Positions 15,855 to 24,396 of a stretch of DNA of 59,629 nucleotides are shown piece by piece (position 1 is the first letter of the stretch; every line of letters begins with the position of its first letter). The translations under genes and the position numbers were made by a program. The DNA is from JAUNBN01 sp036645935 (GTDB lineage: Bacteria; Bacillota; Clostridia; Oscillospirales; Ruminococcaceae), in the NCBI GenBank assembly GCA_036645935.1, contig JAVXNE010000011.1, forward strand, positions 1-59,629. Reading direction: 5' to 3'. A model generated the notes under the pieces. The model was not told the DNA's origin. It did no database searches and saw only the letters and a list, made by a program, of their open reading frames with translations.

Positions 15855-17378
15855 ATGAAGAAAATGACATCCATCGTGCTGTGCGCGCTACTTGTGCTCT
15901 CGTTGTTTACGGCGTGCGAAAATGACGATGGGAAACAAAAAGACGTGGAAGGGATTCTGCAATCCTTCAGCGGCAGCTTAATTGAACTCAAATCCACAAA
16001 CGGCGAGAATCTCGTGTTCGATGTGTCGAGCGCGACGCTGAATGCGACGCACGGAATGGTTGCGGGAGACGACGTGCGACTTACCTATACAGGGAAAATC
16101 AAAGGTGGCGACACGAGCGGAGTGACGGTTCTCACCGTTAATGACAGAACCGAAAAGGATCCCGATCTCGAGGAAAAGCTCGCGCAGGGCTCGCTCGTTC
16201 ACAGCTCGATGAACACCATCGTGATTCGGACTGCACAGGGCGAGGAGCTGTCCTTCCCCACGGCCATGGCCGAAATGAAGATCAAGGATGGACTGATCAC
16301 CGGCAACTTTGTTCAGGTATATTATTTGGGAGAAATCAAGAATGGCGACACACGGCATGTGAAGGTTCTTCGCATTGTTGATGATATCGACAATCCTAAA
16401 GCAGAGCCCGAGAAAAATCCCGAGGCCCAACACGAAACAAAGCCCGCTCCCGGGCCTCAGCACACGACTGACGGCGGAGTGTTGTTTCACCCCGTGGATC
16501 AGGATGTCTGGGCGACGGCCTCGGTAAGTGTGCGCAGCGGACCCGGACAAAATTACCGCCGCATAACAGGACTTATACCGAAAGATCATGTGCGCCGCAC
16601 AGGATATTCCGATACCGGGTGGAGCCGTATTTTCCTCGATGGCTACACCGCATACTGTATTTCCGACTGGCTGACCGGTATTCAGCCCGAACCGGACAAA
16701 CCGGATCCGAAGCCGGCTCCTCCGACACCCTTACCGACAACGCACAAGATGGAGGGTGTCGTTACCGATGCGACTATGAACAGCACGACAATCGCGTTTG
16801 GCAACAATGAGTATACATTCGCAACAGGAAACGCATCCCATTATTACAAACACGGGATGGTTCTTGGCAATACCGTTGAGATTGTGTATACGGGCGAATT
16901 GAGAGGCACAGATACTAGCGGAGTTAGCGTTATATCTGTGACCGACAACAATGAAAACCCCGACCCCACACCTCCCGTACCTGCGCCCGCGCCTGAGACG
17001 GAAACAGAACCGGGGCCGGTCGTTGCCCCTGAACCAGCCACAGAGCCTGCTCCGGAGCCGGAACCCGCACCGCCAGTTGTTGTTGCACCGGAGCCTGTGC
17101 TTCCTCCCGCACCGGTACTTCCTCCCGTGCACATGCTTCCGGGCGGAATAGGACCGGTTCACCCCGTGCCGACACTGATTGGAACAGTTACCGGGAGCAC
17201 AGCCAACACCGTCACGATCAGCACGGACGATGGTGCGACACTGACTTTCTCAATTGACCAAAACACACAGAATAACTGCGGCTCATTTGATGTTGGAGCG
17301 CGAATTTCAGTGAGACCGCGCACATCGGCTGCAGGTGGCGGAAACGTTATACCTGCAAACAGCATCAACCCCGAATAG
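15855..17378 (+). CDS. Repeat-containing lipoprotein with SH3 domain
   Basis: The 507-residue exported protein has a lipoprotein signal ending FTAC (Cys21). Four copies of a module of about 60 residues follow the plan: G-x-V/L..., a beta stretch on a small side chain, HGMVAGDDVRLTYTGKIKGG, then SGVTVLTVND. Two lie before and two after the central SH3-type domain (SVSVRSGPGQNYRRITGLIP to YCISDWL, about 216-274). The last module is shorter, without the GD-T-S-G-V tail. A Pro/Glu-rich linker of about 55 residues (repeated APEP units) separates modules three and four. Bacterial SH3 domains often bind the cell wall, and the Pro-rich linker would span peptidoglycan. I do not recognise the module. 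There are no operon partners. Confidence 0.75.
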   Translation: MKKMTSIVLCALLVLSLFTACENDDGKQKDVEGILQSFSGSLIELKSTNGENLVFDVSSATLNATHGMVAGDDVRLTYTGKIKGGDTSGVTVLTVNDRTEKDPDLEEKLAQGSLVHSSMNTIVIRTAQGEELSFPTAMAEMKIKDGLITGNFVQVYYLGEIKNGDTRHVKVLRIVDDIDNPKAEPEKNPEAQHETKPAPGPQHTTDGGVLFHPVDQDVWATASVSVRSGPGQNYRRITGLIPKDHVRRTGYSDTGWSRIFLDGYTAYCISDWLTGIQPEPDKPDPKPAPPTPLPTTHKMEGVVTDATMNSTTIAFGNNEYTFATGNASHYYKHGMVLGNTVEIVYTGELRGTDTSGVSVISVTDNNENPDPTPPVPAPAPETETEPGPVVAPEPATEPAPEPEPAPPVVVAPEPVLPPAPVLPPVHMLPGGIGPVHPVPTLIGTVTGSTANTVTISTDDGATLTFSIDQNTQNNCGSFDVGARISVRPRTSAAGGGNVIPANSINPE

Positions 17379-17415
17379 AGATTGAACAGTTAAAATAGTG
17401 TACACAGATAACAGA

Positions 17416-17442
17416 GGGCGGCTCGCCATTTGCGAGCCGCCC
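17416..17442 (+). terminator. GC-rich hairpin after the lipoprotein gene
   Basis: An 11-bp perfect stem (GGGCGGCTCGC with its complement, loop CATTT) lies 38 nt past the stop codon. No T-run follows, so termination efficiency is uncertain. Confidence 0.55.
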
Positions 17443-17878
17443 ACAGGTATAAGAAAAAACAGTGAAAACACAAGTTTCAAGAAAGTCTTATCCGAAGAAA
17501 TACAAAACTATCGGTGTTTTCCGACAGATCCAAGTCGCGATGTGAGGGTGCGAAGGGTGAATAACTTAAACATTACACCGCAAAATTGAAGGCGCTATTT
17601 GAGCATAAATTATTTAACGGGCAAATATTTGACGGCGGAAGTTCTGGCAGCAATGCTCACTTTTAGAATTAAGGCAAAAACCGACCTCAATTGACCCTCA
17701 CAGTCTCTCACGATCAAATCTTGTGACTGCTGAATAAGCGGTGCGAGATTGTTGTAATCGCGCGGATATTTCTTTAGCAGACAGCAAGAAATTATCGAAT
17801 GTGCTGGCAGAAAGACAATCAAGACGTTGTGGCCAGATGGCACGGGAAAAGAACATTGCGCGGCATTGCAGCGGATTG
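17443..17878. other. Intergenic space between convergent genes
   Basis: About 435 bases lie between the lipoprotein hairpin and the stop of the PIG-L gene. A minus-strand frame at 17610-17843 (77 codons from MPSGHNVL to AVKYLPVK) has protein-like composition, but no SD and no recognised relatives. I leave it as unresolved. No other structure was seen. Confidence 0.35.
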
Positions 17879-19456
17879 TTACTTTCTGCCTATCGGATTA
17901 TGCTTGCTCCGGCGCTTTAGCGACCGGATGCAAAGCGCGGCAATGAGCGCGATGAGCGCGCAGCACGCCGAGATAATTATCACGGCGAGTGCCACAGGCA
18001 CAGAGATAACGCTGTCGTTGTCTAGAATCTCTTCTGTGGCTGGTTGGCGTGGCTGATAGAGGGGTGGCAATTCGATGACCAACCCGGCGATATGCTCGAA
18101 CATGTCGTTTCCGGTATCGGCGCCGACAAGCGTGCGCACAAGACCGAATGTGCGGCAGTCGTCAGTGCCGTAATCTTTCACCGAGAGACTTGACCATTGG
18201 TGTTGAGAGAGGTGCTTAGAGTAGCCGAGCTGTGCGACTTCAAAAGCCGAAAGGCCGTCGAAATATTCGAGAGGAGTGTGAACGTCAAGAATAATCGCGC
18301 CCTCTTTTGCGTTGTGCAGATATGCTTTGGGAACATTATGCGTGCCGCCGTGCCGCTGCGCGCTGTCCGGAAATCTGGAGGGATCGGCTGCGGCATCGAG
18401 GGCGAAAATCAGTGTGTCAGCGTTGAGCATGTGAGCTCCGTGACCGTATTCTCCCTCTATATCATGACCGATTACGACAGAGGGGCGAAAAGCGCGCAGC
18501 TGCTCAACCTGATATGAGAGAATCTCTTCCGTGTCGTAAATTGTTCGTGCGTGCTCGAGACCGGGAGAATAAAAATCGGGGAGCAGACCGCTGACCGGAT
18601 AGCGTTTCACACCCATTGACCATAGCCCGTCGAGCAGTTCGTGGTGGCGATCGGCGGTGTCACTGTGATGAATTAGATATGCAACCTGAACCGTTTTTTT
18701 ACGAGCGACGGCGATCGCAATCGCCGCTCCGAAATAGAGAGTGTCATCATCGGCATGAGTGGGAAAGAGGAGCATATCACATTTCCCTTGTGCCCTTTGC
18801 CAATGCTGGACGTCAAAGGGCAATAAACCTTCGGAATAGGGAATTGCCGAGAGAAGGGTATCTCCGGAAATGGAAAGCTCGATTTCATGCGAGGGGCTTT
18901 CAAGATCGATCAATTCGTGCAAAAAACCGTCCTGTCCGCACTGCAACGACGCCCCGCCGAATGAAGCGAAGTAAGGCATAGGAGGGGTTTTGTGTTTCAA
19001 ATAGATATAACGCACGGGGACTTTGGAGATGATGAGAACTCGAGAGGGGTTGGAATAATCGAAAATCGCTTTATTTGTCAGGGGTTGCGCCGCTGTCGTA
19101 TCCGCAAGTGCGTGTGCCGGTGTCATATTTGCAAGTGCGTGTGCCGGTGACGTATTTGCAAGTGCGTGTGCCGGTGACGTATTCGCAAGTGCGTGTGCCG
19201 GTGACGTATTTGCAAGTGCGTGTGCCGGTGTCATATTTGCAAGTGCGTGTGCCGGTGACGTATTTGCAAGTGCGTGTGCCGGTGACGTATTTGCAAGTGC
19301 GTGTGCCGGTGACGTATTTGCAAGTGCGTGTGCCGGTGTCATATTTGCAAGTGCGTGTGCCGGTGACGTATTTGCAAACAACAAAATGAGCGGCGCGAGC
19401 AAAAACATTACAAGCGCGCACAGCAAGTTGGAACAGCAGTTATTTCCACGCCTCAT
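17879..19456 (-). CDS. Secreted, membrane-anchored PIG-L-type deacetylase with tandem repeat
   Basis: The 525-residue protein has a signal/anchor segment (about 10-27), ten 9-residue repeats of the type ANTSPAHAL (28-117) plus a degenerate eleventh, then a PIG-L/LmbE domain. Metal motif one is FPTHADDDTLYFG (residues 231-243; family consensus PHPDDE, so the first position varies but Asp-Asp is kept). Motif two is GHDIEGEYGHGAH with the expected His-x-x-His pair. A C-terminal membrane helix ends in RSLKRRSK. Family members remove N-acetyl groups from GlcNAc-containing small molecules or lipids using Zn2+; here the domain is probably extracytoplasmic. It is the last gene of a nine-gene operon and overlaps its neighbour by 4 nt. 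Confidence 0.85.
   Translation of the reverse strand: MRRGNNCCSNLLCALVMFLLAPLILLFANTSPAHALANMTPAHALANTSPAHALANTSPAHALANTSPAHALANMTPAHALANTSPAHALANTSPAHALANTSPAHALANMTPAHALADTTAAQPLTNKAIFDYSNPSRVLIISKVPVRYIYLKHKTPPMPYFASFGGASLQCGQDGFLHELIDLESPSHEIELSISGDTLLSAIPYSEGLLPFDVQHWQRAQGKCDMLLFPTHADDDTLYFGAAIAIAVARKKTVQVAYLIHHSDTADRHHELLDGLWSMGVKRYPVSGLLPDFYSPGLEHARTIYDTEEILSYQVEQLRAFRPSVVIGHDIEGEYGHGAHMLNADTLIFALDAAADPSRFPDSAQRHGGTHNVPKAYLHNAKEGAIILDVHTPLEYFDGLSAFEVAQLGYSKHLSQHQWSSLSVKDYGTDDCRTFGLVRTLVGADTGNDMFEHIAGLVIELPPLYQPRQPATEEILDNDSVISVPVALAVIIISACCALIALIAALCIRSLKRRSKHNPIGRK
19104..19373. repeat. 27-bp tandem repeat, ten contiguous copies
   Basis: Ten head-to-tail copies of a 27-bp unit (19104-19373) differ only at one to three positions, with a partial copy after them. 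The unit length is a multiple of three, so copy-number changes lengthen or shorten the 9-residue repeat of the PIG-L protein without changing frame. No spacers are present, so it is not CRISPR. Confidence 0.95.
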
Positions 19457-20706
19457 TTAATCATCATTTCAACGACTCGCCATGACCCTGTGCGACGGGT
19501 GACGCAGACTGTCATGTCGAAGGGGTAACTTTTCTCAGAGTTGAGATAATTGTTTTTTATCACGTAGTCGAAACTGATATCACAGGAAAAATCACTGTCA
19601 GAATATTGGCGGAAGTTGTCGATTTTGAGATCGTCGTAATGCGACGAGTCGTAGTATTGTCCCCACGAGTTGTCATAGTTTTGTACTGCGTGGTAGAAGC
19701 GCGTGTCAGGCCAGAGCAGCGCAAGCACCGGCCCGCGCGGAGCGGAATTCACAAGCGCAAAGTAGGCGTATTCTTTTGAGGCACGCTCGCAGAATTCATG
19801 AAGCTCGACAGTGGTGGCGGCATCCGGAGACAGGATGATTGAGATATCGCCTGTTTTTCGATCAAAGTTAATATCGCAGTCCTTTCCATCCATTGTTGCC
19901 GACACTGTTTCGACGTAGTTGAATTGATCAAGCTTGTACACGCGCTGTAGGTAGGTGGCATCGCATGCCGCCGAAAAACAGTGCGGATAGTTTACCTCGC
20001 CCTCAAAATAACTCTCCGAGAGCGGCACACCGTTTATTTTGATCGCTGCTCCGCTTTGTGCGTTTATTACATATTTGAAAACAGGAAGCAGTTTTAGTGA
20101 CTTCACCTCATATTTTTCGTTGCCGAACAGGCTGCGCACGCCCGTTTCCGCAAGCTCCAGTTCGGCGATTTTGCGATCGTCAGATATCAGGCTGTATCGC
20201 ACAATGCCATTTCCTGTGCCGCCGTTATTATAGAAATACAGATCGGTGTTAGAGATATTCTCTCGCAGAAAAGTTTCGAGCACCGCATCATCTGCGAGTG
20301 TTTCAGGTATGTTTAAAGCGACCGATCGCAGCGTGTTAGTGTCAGCGGTGCGAAAACTCTCCAGCATCTGCTGTGCAAAATTGGACGGCAGCAGCCGCTG
20401 GTAGTCAGCGAGATAAAACCATAGGAGGGCAAGCAAGACAAGCGCGATGGATCCCGAGATCACAAGCACTCTCAGATAGATTTTCGAGAATATATCGCCG
20501 CGCGCTCTGTTTCGATCACGTTGCATTGTTGTGGGGACTACTTTAACTTTGCGGATAGAAATTAAAGCATCGATATCCGAGACTTTATCTGACGGTGCTT
20601 CGTGCTCACCGTTGGGATCGCGTTGCTTAATCGTTGAGCTTGCACCAAAAAGCTCTTTTTCAAGCATGTCGCTCACAGATGTCAATTTCGGGGCTTTGTA
20701 TATCAT
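19453..20706 (-). CDS. Membrane-anchored protein of unknown function
   Basis: I recognise no family. The 417-residue protein has a charged cytoplasmic N-terminus (about 1-75), one membrane helix (VLVISGSIALVLLALLWFYL, about 80-99) and a large extracytoplasmic domain with mixed alpha/beta character, rich in Tyr, Asp and Asn, ending TGSWRVVEMMIK. The layout is that of a type II membrane protein. Its stop overlaps the PIG-L start (ATGA), and 4 nt separate it from the upstream phosphodiester-glycosidase-like gene, so it belongs to the glycan operon. The SD GAGG lies close to the ATG at 20706. It may be an assembly partner for the flanking exported enzymes; that is inference from position only. 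Confidence 0.65.
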   Translation of the reverse strand: MIYKAPKLTSVSDMLEKELFGASSTIKQRDPNGEHEAPSDKVSDIDALISIRKVKVVPTTMQRDRNRARGDIFSKIYLRVLVISGSIALVLLALLWFYLADYQRLLPSNFAQQMLESFRTADTNTLRSVALNIPETLADDAVLETFLRENISNTDLYFYNNGGTGNGIVRYSLISDDRKIAELELAETGVRSLFGNEKYEVKSLKLLPVFKYVINAQSGAAIKINGVPLSESYFEGEVNYPHCFSAACDATYLQRVYKLDQFNYVETVSATMDGKDCDINFDRKTGDISIILSPDAATTVELHEFCERASKEYAYFALVNSAPRGPVLALLWPDTRFYHAVQNYDNSWGQYYDSSHYDDLKIDNFRQYSDSDFSCDISFDYVIKNNYLNSEKSYPFDMTVCVTRRTGSWRVVEMMIK

Positions 20707-20710
20707 TGTG

Positions 20711-21685
20711 CTACCTCACCAAAAACGCAGTTGGAAGGGGACGCTCTCCGATGATCCGCGAAATTTTATTTATTATTTTTCCTTCGTGCACAAGGACTGA
20801 TGACGAACCTCCATCCAGATTTCCGGCATTGACAGCGCCGTATTCCACCATGATGTCGGCGAGGTCGGAGTACGTCGCTCCGAGGCTGCTCGGCTGGCGT
20901 CCGTCGATTACAAGCATGAGCACCGAACCGTCCGCGCGCTGTCCAATTGCGGTGCGTGGATTCAATCCGCCGCCCCAACCTCTGCTGGGGACGCGCTCGC
21001 CGTTGATAACGAGTGCGGGGCCAAAGCTCAACGCTTCTTTCAGATTCCGATCTCGGGCTTCAGCGGTATTCATCGCGCCGACGTGAAGTTTGTGGTCGCC
21101 GTCGAAACCGATGACAATATCGGAGCTTGAAGACGTTCCCTGAAGCACCTCCCCGTTTTGTATGACGATTCCGAGAGGCATCCCGCCGCTGCCCATTCCG
21201 TTTGCGTCATAAAATCCGCCTCCGTTTATTCCGGCGACGGCTCCCGTTTCCTCGATCATCTCCATAAGTCGAAGTCCGGTTGTGTTAATGCTGAAATTCG
21301 GGCAGGAGTATACATAGATTCGAGAGGGGTCGTTCACTATCATCATCTTACCGACAAATGTGTCGCCCTTGACATCTTCTATTGTTATTGCGTTTTTATC
21401 AAACCCATCTCCGGTCGACGGCAGTTTAATTTGACTTGTATCCGTTTCAGAGATGGGAATGCGCGCGGTATTTGCCCTGATTATCTCGCCGATTTTGTCG
21501 TCGGAGAAAAAAGTCCGCGCCAAAACTTTCAGCGCGCTCGTTTCCATGACGGTGCTCACCGCAAGGTCGCGCGCGGCCTCGGATGGACCGCGAAACACGA
21601 TTGCGAGAGCGGAAAACAGAAATACAAAGATAAAAGCGATGACGGTTACGGAGCAAAGAAGTATACGCAGTGCGGTTCGTCTCAT
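20711..21685 (-). CDS. Phosphodiester glycosidase (NAGPA-like) domain protein, membrane-anchored
   Basis: The 324-residue protein has an N-terminal membrane anchor (about 8-31) followed by the NAGPA domain: AGINGGGFYDANGMGSGGMP, GPALVINGE, NPRTAIGQRADGSVLML, and the C-terminal signature AGNLDGGSSSVLVHEG. In eukaryotes the domain removes GlcNAc from GlcNAc-1-phosphate diesters; bacterial relatives act outside the membrane on teichoic acids or exopolysaccharides carrying phosphodiester-linked sugars. The SD AGGGAG precedes the ATG at 21685. It sits between a GT-C-like protein and a membrane-anchored unknown in the operon, which suggests trimming or editing of a phosphodiester-linked surface sugar. 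Confidence 0.85.
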   Translation of the reverse strand: MRRTALRILLCSVTVIAFIFVFLFSALAIVFRGPSEAARDLAVSTVMETSALKVLARTFFSDDKIGEIIRANTARIPISETDTSQIKLPSTGDGFDKNAITIEDVKGDTFVGKMMIVNDPSRIYVYSCPNFSINTTGLRLMEMIEETGAVAGINGGGFYDANGMGSGGMPLGIVIQNGEVLQGTSSSSDIVIGFDGDHKLHVGAMNTAEARDRNLKEALSFGPALVINGERVPSRGWGGGLNPRTAIGQRADGSVLMLVIDGRQPSSLGATYSDLADIMVEYGAVNAGNLDGGSSSVLVHEGKIINKISRIIGERPLPTAFLVR

Positions 21686-21710
21686 TAAGCTGCTCTCCCT
21701 AAAATCTTGC

Positions 21711-23468
21711 TTATCGAGCGGGGTTTACCGAGGCTTTTTCAGCTTGAGGTCCTGTGCTGTGGCGCTTAAAAAAGTATTCTGCTGCGGAAATCACGCCATA
21801 GGCTGCGAAGAGCAGCAGCAGCGGTCCCGCTGACGCGAGATAGAGAAGGTAGGTTCCTATCATGAAACTCACCGCTTCGACATAGGACACGATCCCCACA
21901 CGCAACAGGACACTCAAAAGCACACCTGTCATCATGACGGCTCGAGCACAATGGCGGCCCGGAAACCGCTGTTTCAGTTCACGAGCGGCACGATACCAGT
22001 CGATTGCGAGCGCGGCAAGACCGAGTGCGAGCGACGGCAAGATCAGTATGCGGTAGATCAGGGTTATGGCCGAAAACCGCGCCTCCGTCTTGAGCTGAAA
22101 GTCCTGCACGATAGGCTCGGCGGTGACGGGGTCGCGCAGCGTTGCGGCTTTTGTGCGCAGCATGCGCAGATAGTCCATAACGGTGTCCTCTGTGTCAGGG
22201 CAGGCGTTCGCGATGGAGGTTGTCTGATCAAACGTGAGAAGGCAGAGCAGCGAGTTTCCGAATTCCGACAGCGTCGGGGCAAGATAACTGCTATCCCATG
22301 GCATGAGAGTTGTGCTCATGCGGCGGTGAGGAGTTTCGATAGCTCCGCTGTCACACGCGGCGTTTATCTGTGATGCGAGGCGGGTATAGAAATCTTGCGC
22401 CTCTACTGCGGAATCGGCGTATCCCAGCTCCTGAACCACCGAGCGCAGCGCCCAACAGAAACCTCCGCTCTTGAGATTCTTTTCGGGGGCGTAGCCGTAG
22501 CCTCGGTAGTATCCGTCGTTGCTGTCAAAGACTTTTTCTATTTCGGCATAGAGCGGTGACACGGCGGCGACCTTTTTTCGCGCGTCATAACAGACAAGCA
22601 CATTTCGCTCATGCGGACGATCGGCATCCGCCCGAATGAGCGCACCAACGGCGTCCTCAAATTCTTTTGAGGTGAAGTCGCTTATTATGAAGCGGCCATA
22701 GTGGGTGTTGTTTTGCCAGCAATATGCGCCGATACAGCCCAAACACAGAACTGCCGCGACGAGCGGCGCGCACATTCTTATGAGAAGTTCTTTTTTGCTT
22801 TTTTTGCTCAAGACTACGAGCACAGCGTATATGAGCGCGGCGCACACAGCGAAAGGGAGCAACCACACCCCGTCCTCTCGGGTGATCCACGCGGTTCCGA
22901 GTCCGATACCTCCGACAGCGGCAAAGAGCAGCGATCCGAGCGGGTTCTTATCAAAGCGTGCGAACATACCTATTATGCCCGCAAAAAAGAAAAGGCAAAG
23001 CGACGGGAAGATGTTATCGCGGTAAACTCTCAGAGTGAAATTTGCCCAGCTGTAAGGGGACATCCACAGCGTCGCAAAAACGGCGAGCGACGCCCAGTTG
23101 CGCTTAAACAGCGGGCGAACGGCGAGTGCCATGCAGGCGCATGCCGCGCAGTAGAGCAGCTGACCGCCAATCACGTATGGAATGCCCATTTCAATCAGCC
23201 ACGACAGCCACACCGAAAAAAACATGTGCTTTGCGAGCGTCATGGCGTTGTATTCGCCCAGCCAATTTCCGGCGTATATCTGCCGCGCGCTGGCGAACAT
23301 CAGTTCGTCGTCAATGGGTGCGGCGCCGGGATAAAGCTCAAGCAGTTGGTTTGAGCAAAGCGACAGCTTGAGGGCAATGAGTGCGGCGACAACCGCAGCG
23401 GTAAGTCCCCAGAGCAGAGCTGTTTTGAGTTTTGAGCGGGTTTGGGACAAATATGCGAGTTTATTCAT
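21711..23468 (-). CDS. Multi-pass GT-C-like membrane protein
   Basis: The 585-residue protein has about ten to twelve membrane helices. After the first helix comes APIDDELMFASARQIY, an Asp-Asp-Glu in the first extracytoplasmic loop, as in GT-C glycosyltransferases (PMT/ArnT type) that use lipid-linked sugars. A soluble region of about 190 residues lies between the helical blocks. I cannot assign a named family. It overlaps the upstream family-2 glycosyltransferase by 8 nt and shares its operon, a classic pair in which a cytoplasmic enzyme loads a polyprenyl phosphate and a GT-C enzyme transfers the sugar outside. Confidence 0.6.
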   Translation of the reverse strand: MNKLAYLSQTRSKLKTALLWGLTAAVVAALIALKLSLCSNQLLELYPGAAPIDDELMFASARQIYAGNWLGEYNAMTLAKHMFFSVWLSWLIEMGIPYVIGGQLLYCAACACMALAVRPLFKRNWASLAVFATLWMSPYSWANFTLRVYRDNIFPSLCLFFFAGIIGMFARFDKNPLGSLLFAAVGGIGLGTAWITREDGVWLLPFAVCAALIYAVLVVLSKKSKKELLIRMCAPLVAAVLCLGCIGAYCWQNNTHYGRFIISDFTSKEFEDAVGALIRADADRPHERNVLVCYDARKKVAAVSPLYAEIEKVFDSNDGYYRGYGYAPEKNLKSGGFCWALRSVVQELGYADSAVEAQDFYTRLASQINAACDSGAIETPHRRMSTTLMPWDSSYLAPTLSEFGNSLLCLLTFDQTTSIANACPDTEDTVMDYLRMLRTKAATLRDPVTAEPIVQDFQLKTEARFSAITLIYRILILPSLALGLAALAIDWYRAARELKQRFPGRHCARAVMMTGVLLSVLLRVGIVSYVEAVSFMIGTYLLYLASAGPLLLLFAAYGVISAAEYFFKRHSTGPQAEKASVNPAR

Positions 23469-24396
23469 ATTGTATCTTTTCTACCGACTCAACAAGGTAT
23501 TTTTGATTGCGGAAAACGAGATCGACGAGCAGCGAGAGGTACTTTATCACGAATGTGAAGAGCAGGAAAACACCGAAGAATCCGGCAGACATCAAGATCA
23601 TCGTGGTCGTCCAGCCCTCGACCGGCTTTTTTGCGCCGAAATATATCACGAAAGTGTATATTATTGAAAAGACGGTCACTGCAAGCAACGCGAGAGATAT
23701 GAAAAGACTGGTTTTGTAAGCGGCATCAGTATAGAGTGCGAGGGCGTCGATGGCCTGATCTGCGCGGTATTCCCGAGAGGGAGCACACTCTCCAAACTGT
23801 TCGTATTCAACGGTCGCGAGACGAAGTCCGCTTGCGGCATAAGCTGCCTTGCGATAGGGCATATGAGAGTTTATTGCATGAAGCCGGTTTATTGCACGGC
23901 GCGAGAGAATGTGAAAACTGTCGGTGCGTAGCTTATACGCACTGCGCGATGCTGCGTTAAACAGACTATAGAACGCCCGCGAGGATATTTTTCCCGTGCG
24001 GGAGGGAGCGGCGGTCACTATGTCGAAGCCCTCGAGACACTTTTTATAGCAGTCAATTATGAGCTCGGGGGCAAAGGAGAGAGCGACGCTGTCAAACTCA
24101 AAGACGTAGTCGCCAATCGCGGCGTCGAGACCTGCGTTCATGCACGGCTCGACCCCCTGTCTGACGCTCATGTTGATGAGGGTCAAAGGCGCCTCAATGC
24201 GAAGTTTTTTCGCACACTCACGTGCGGCAGCAGCGCACAGAGGAGACGCATCGCTCACACAGATTATTTCATACCGCTCAAAGTTCGTGCGAAGCCGTTC
24301 GTTAAGCCGCTCCAAAAACGGCGCGACAGCGTCTGGACGATCCCCGAGATAGACGACGGCAGAGACAAAGTTCTTTTCCTTAATATCCATGTTCAC
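23461..24396 (-). CDS. Family 2 glycosyltransferase with two C-terminal membrane helices
   Basis: The 311-residue protein has a GT2-type Rossmann domain: IICVSDAS (44-51), VRQGVEPCMNAGLDAAIGDY (79-98), then two membrane helices (about 231-252 and 266-290). This is the architecture of polyprenyl-phosphate sugar synthases (GtrB/DPM type). Unusually, the canonical donor-binding DxD is replaced by FEFDSV (99-104), with only one Asp, so metal and nucleotide-sugar binding may be altered. The SD is weak because it overlaps the FAD-oxidoreductase gene by 4 nt. Likely role: load a sugar on undecaprenyl phosphate for the adjacent GT-C-like protein; activity is uncertain. Confidence 0.7.
   Translation of the reverse strand: MNMDIKEKNFVSAVVYLGDRPDAVAPFLERLNERLRTNFERYEIICVSDASPLCAAAARECAKKLRIEAPLTLINMSVRQGVEPCMNAGLDAAIGDYVFEFDSVALSFAPELIIDCYKKCLEGFDIVTAAPSRTGKISSRAFYSLFNAASRSAYKLRTDSFHILSRRAINRLHAINSHMPYRKAAYAASGLRLATVEYEQFGECAPSREYRADQAIDALALYTDAAYKTSLFISLALLAVTVFSIIYTFVIYFGAKKPVEGWTTTMILMSAGFFGVFLLFTFVIKYLSLLVDLVFRNQKYLVESVEKIQYE

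Noticed and set aside
19104..19373. CRISPR array
   Set aside because: The units are contiguous with no spacers and code for a protein linker. The 26-bp array at 34808-34945 fails for the same reason.
19075..19421. Open frames with VRVPVTYLQ or KYVTGTRTC repeats across the 27-bp array
   Set aside because: They are other-frame and other-strand readings of the tandem repeat inside the PIG-L gene; no SD or conserved domain.
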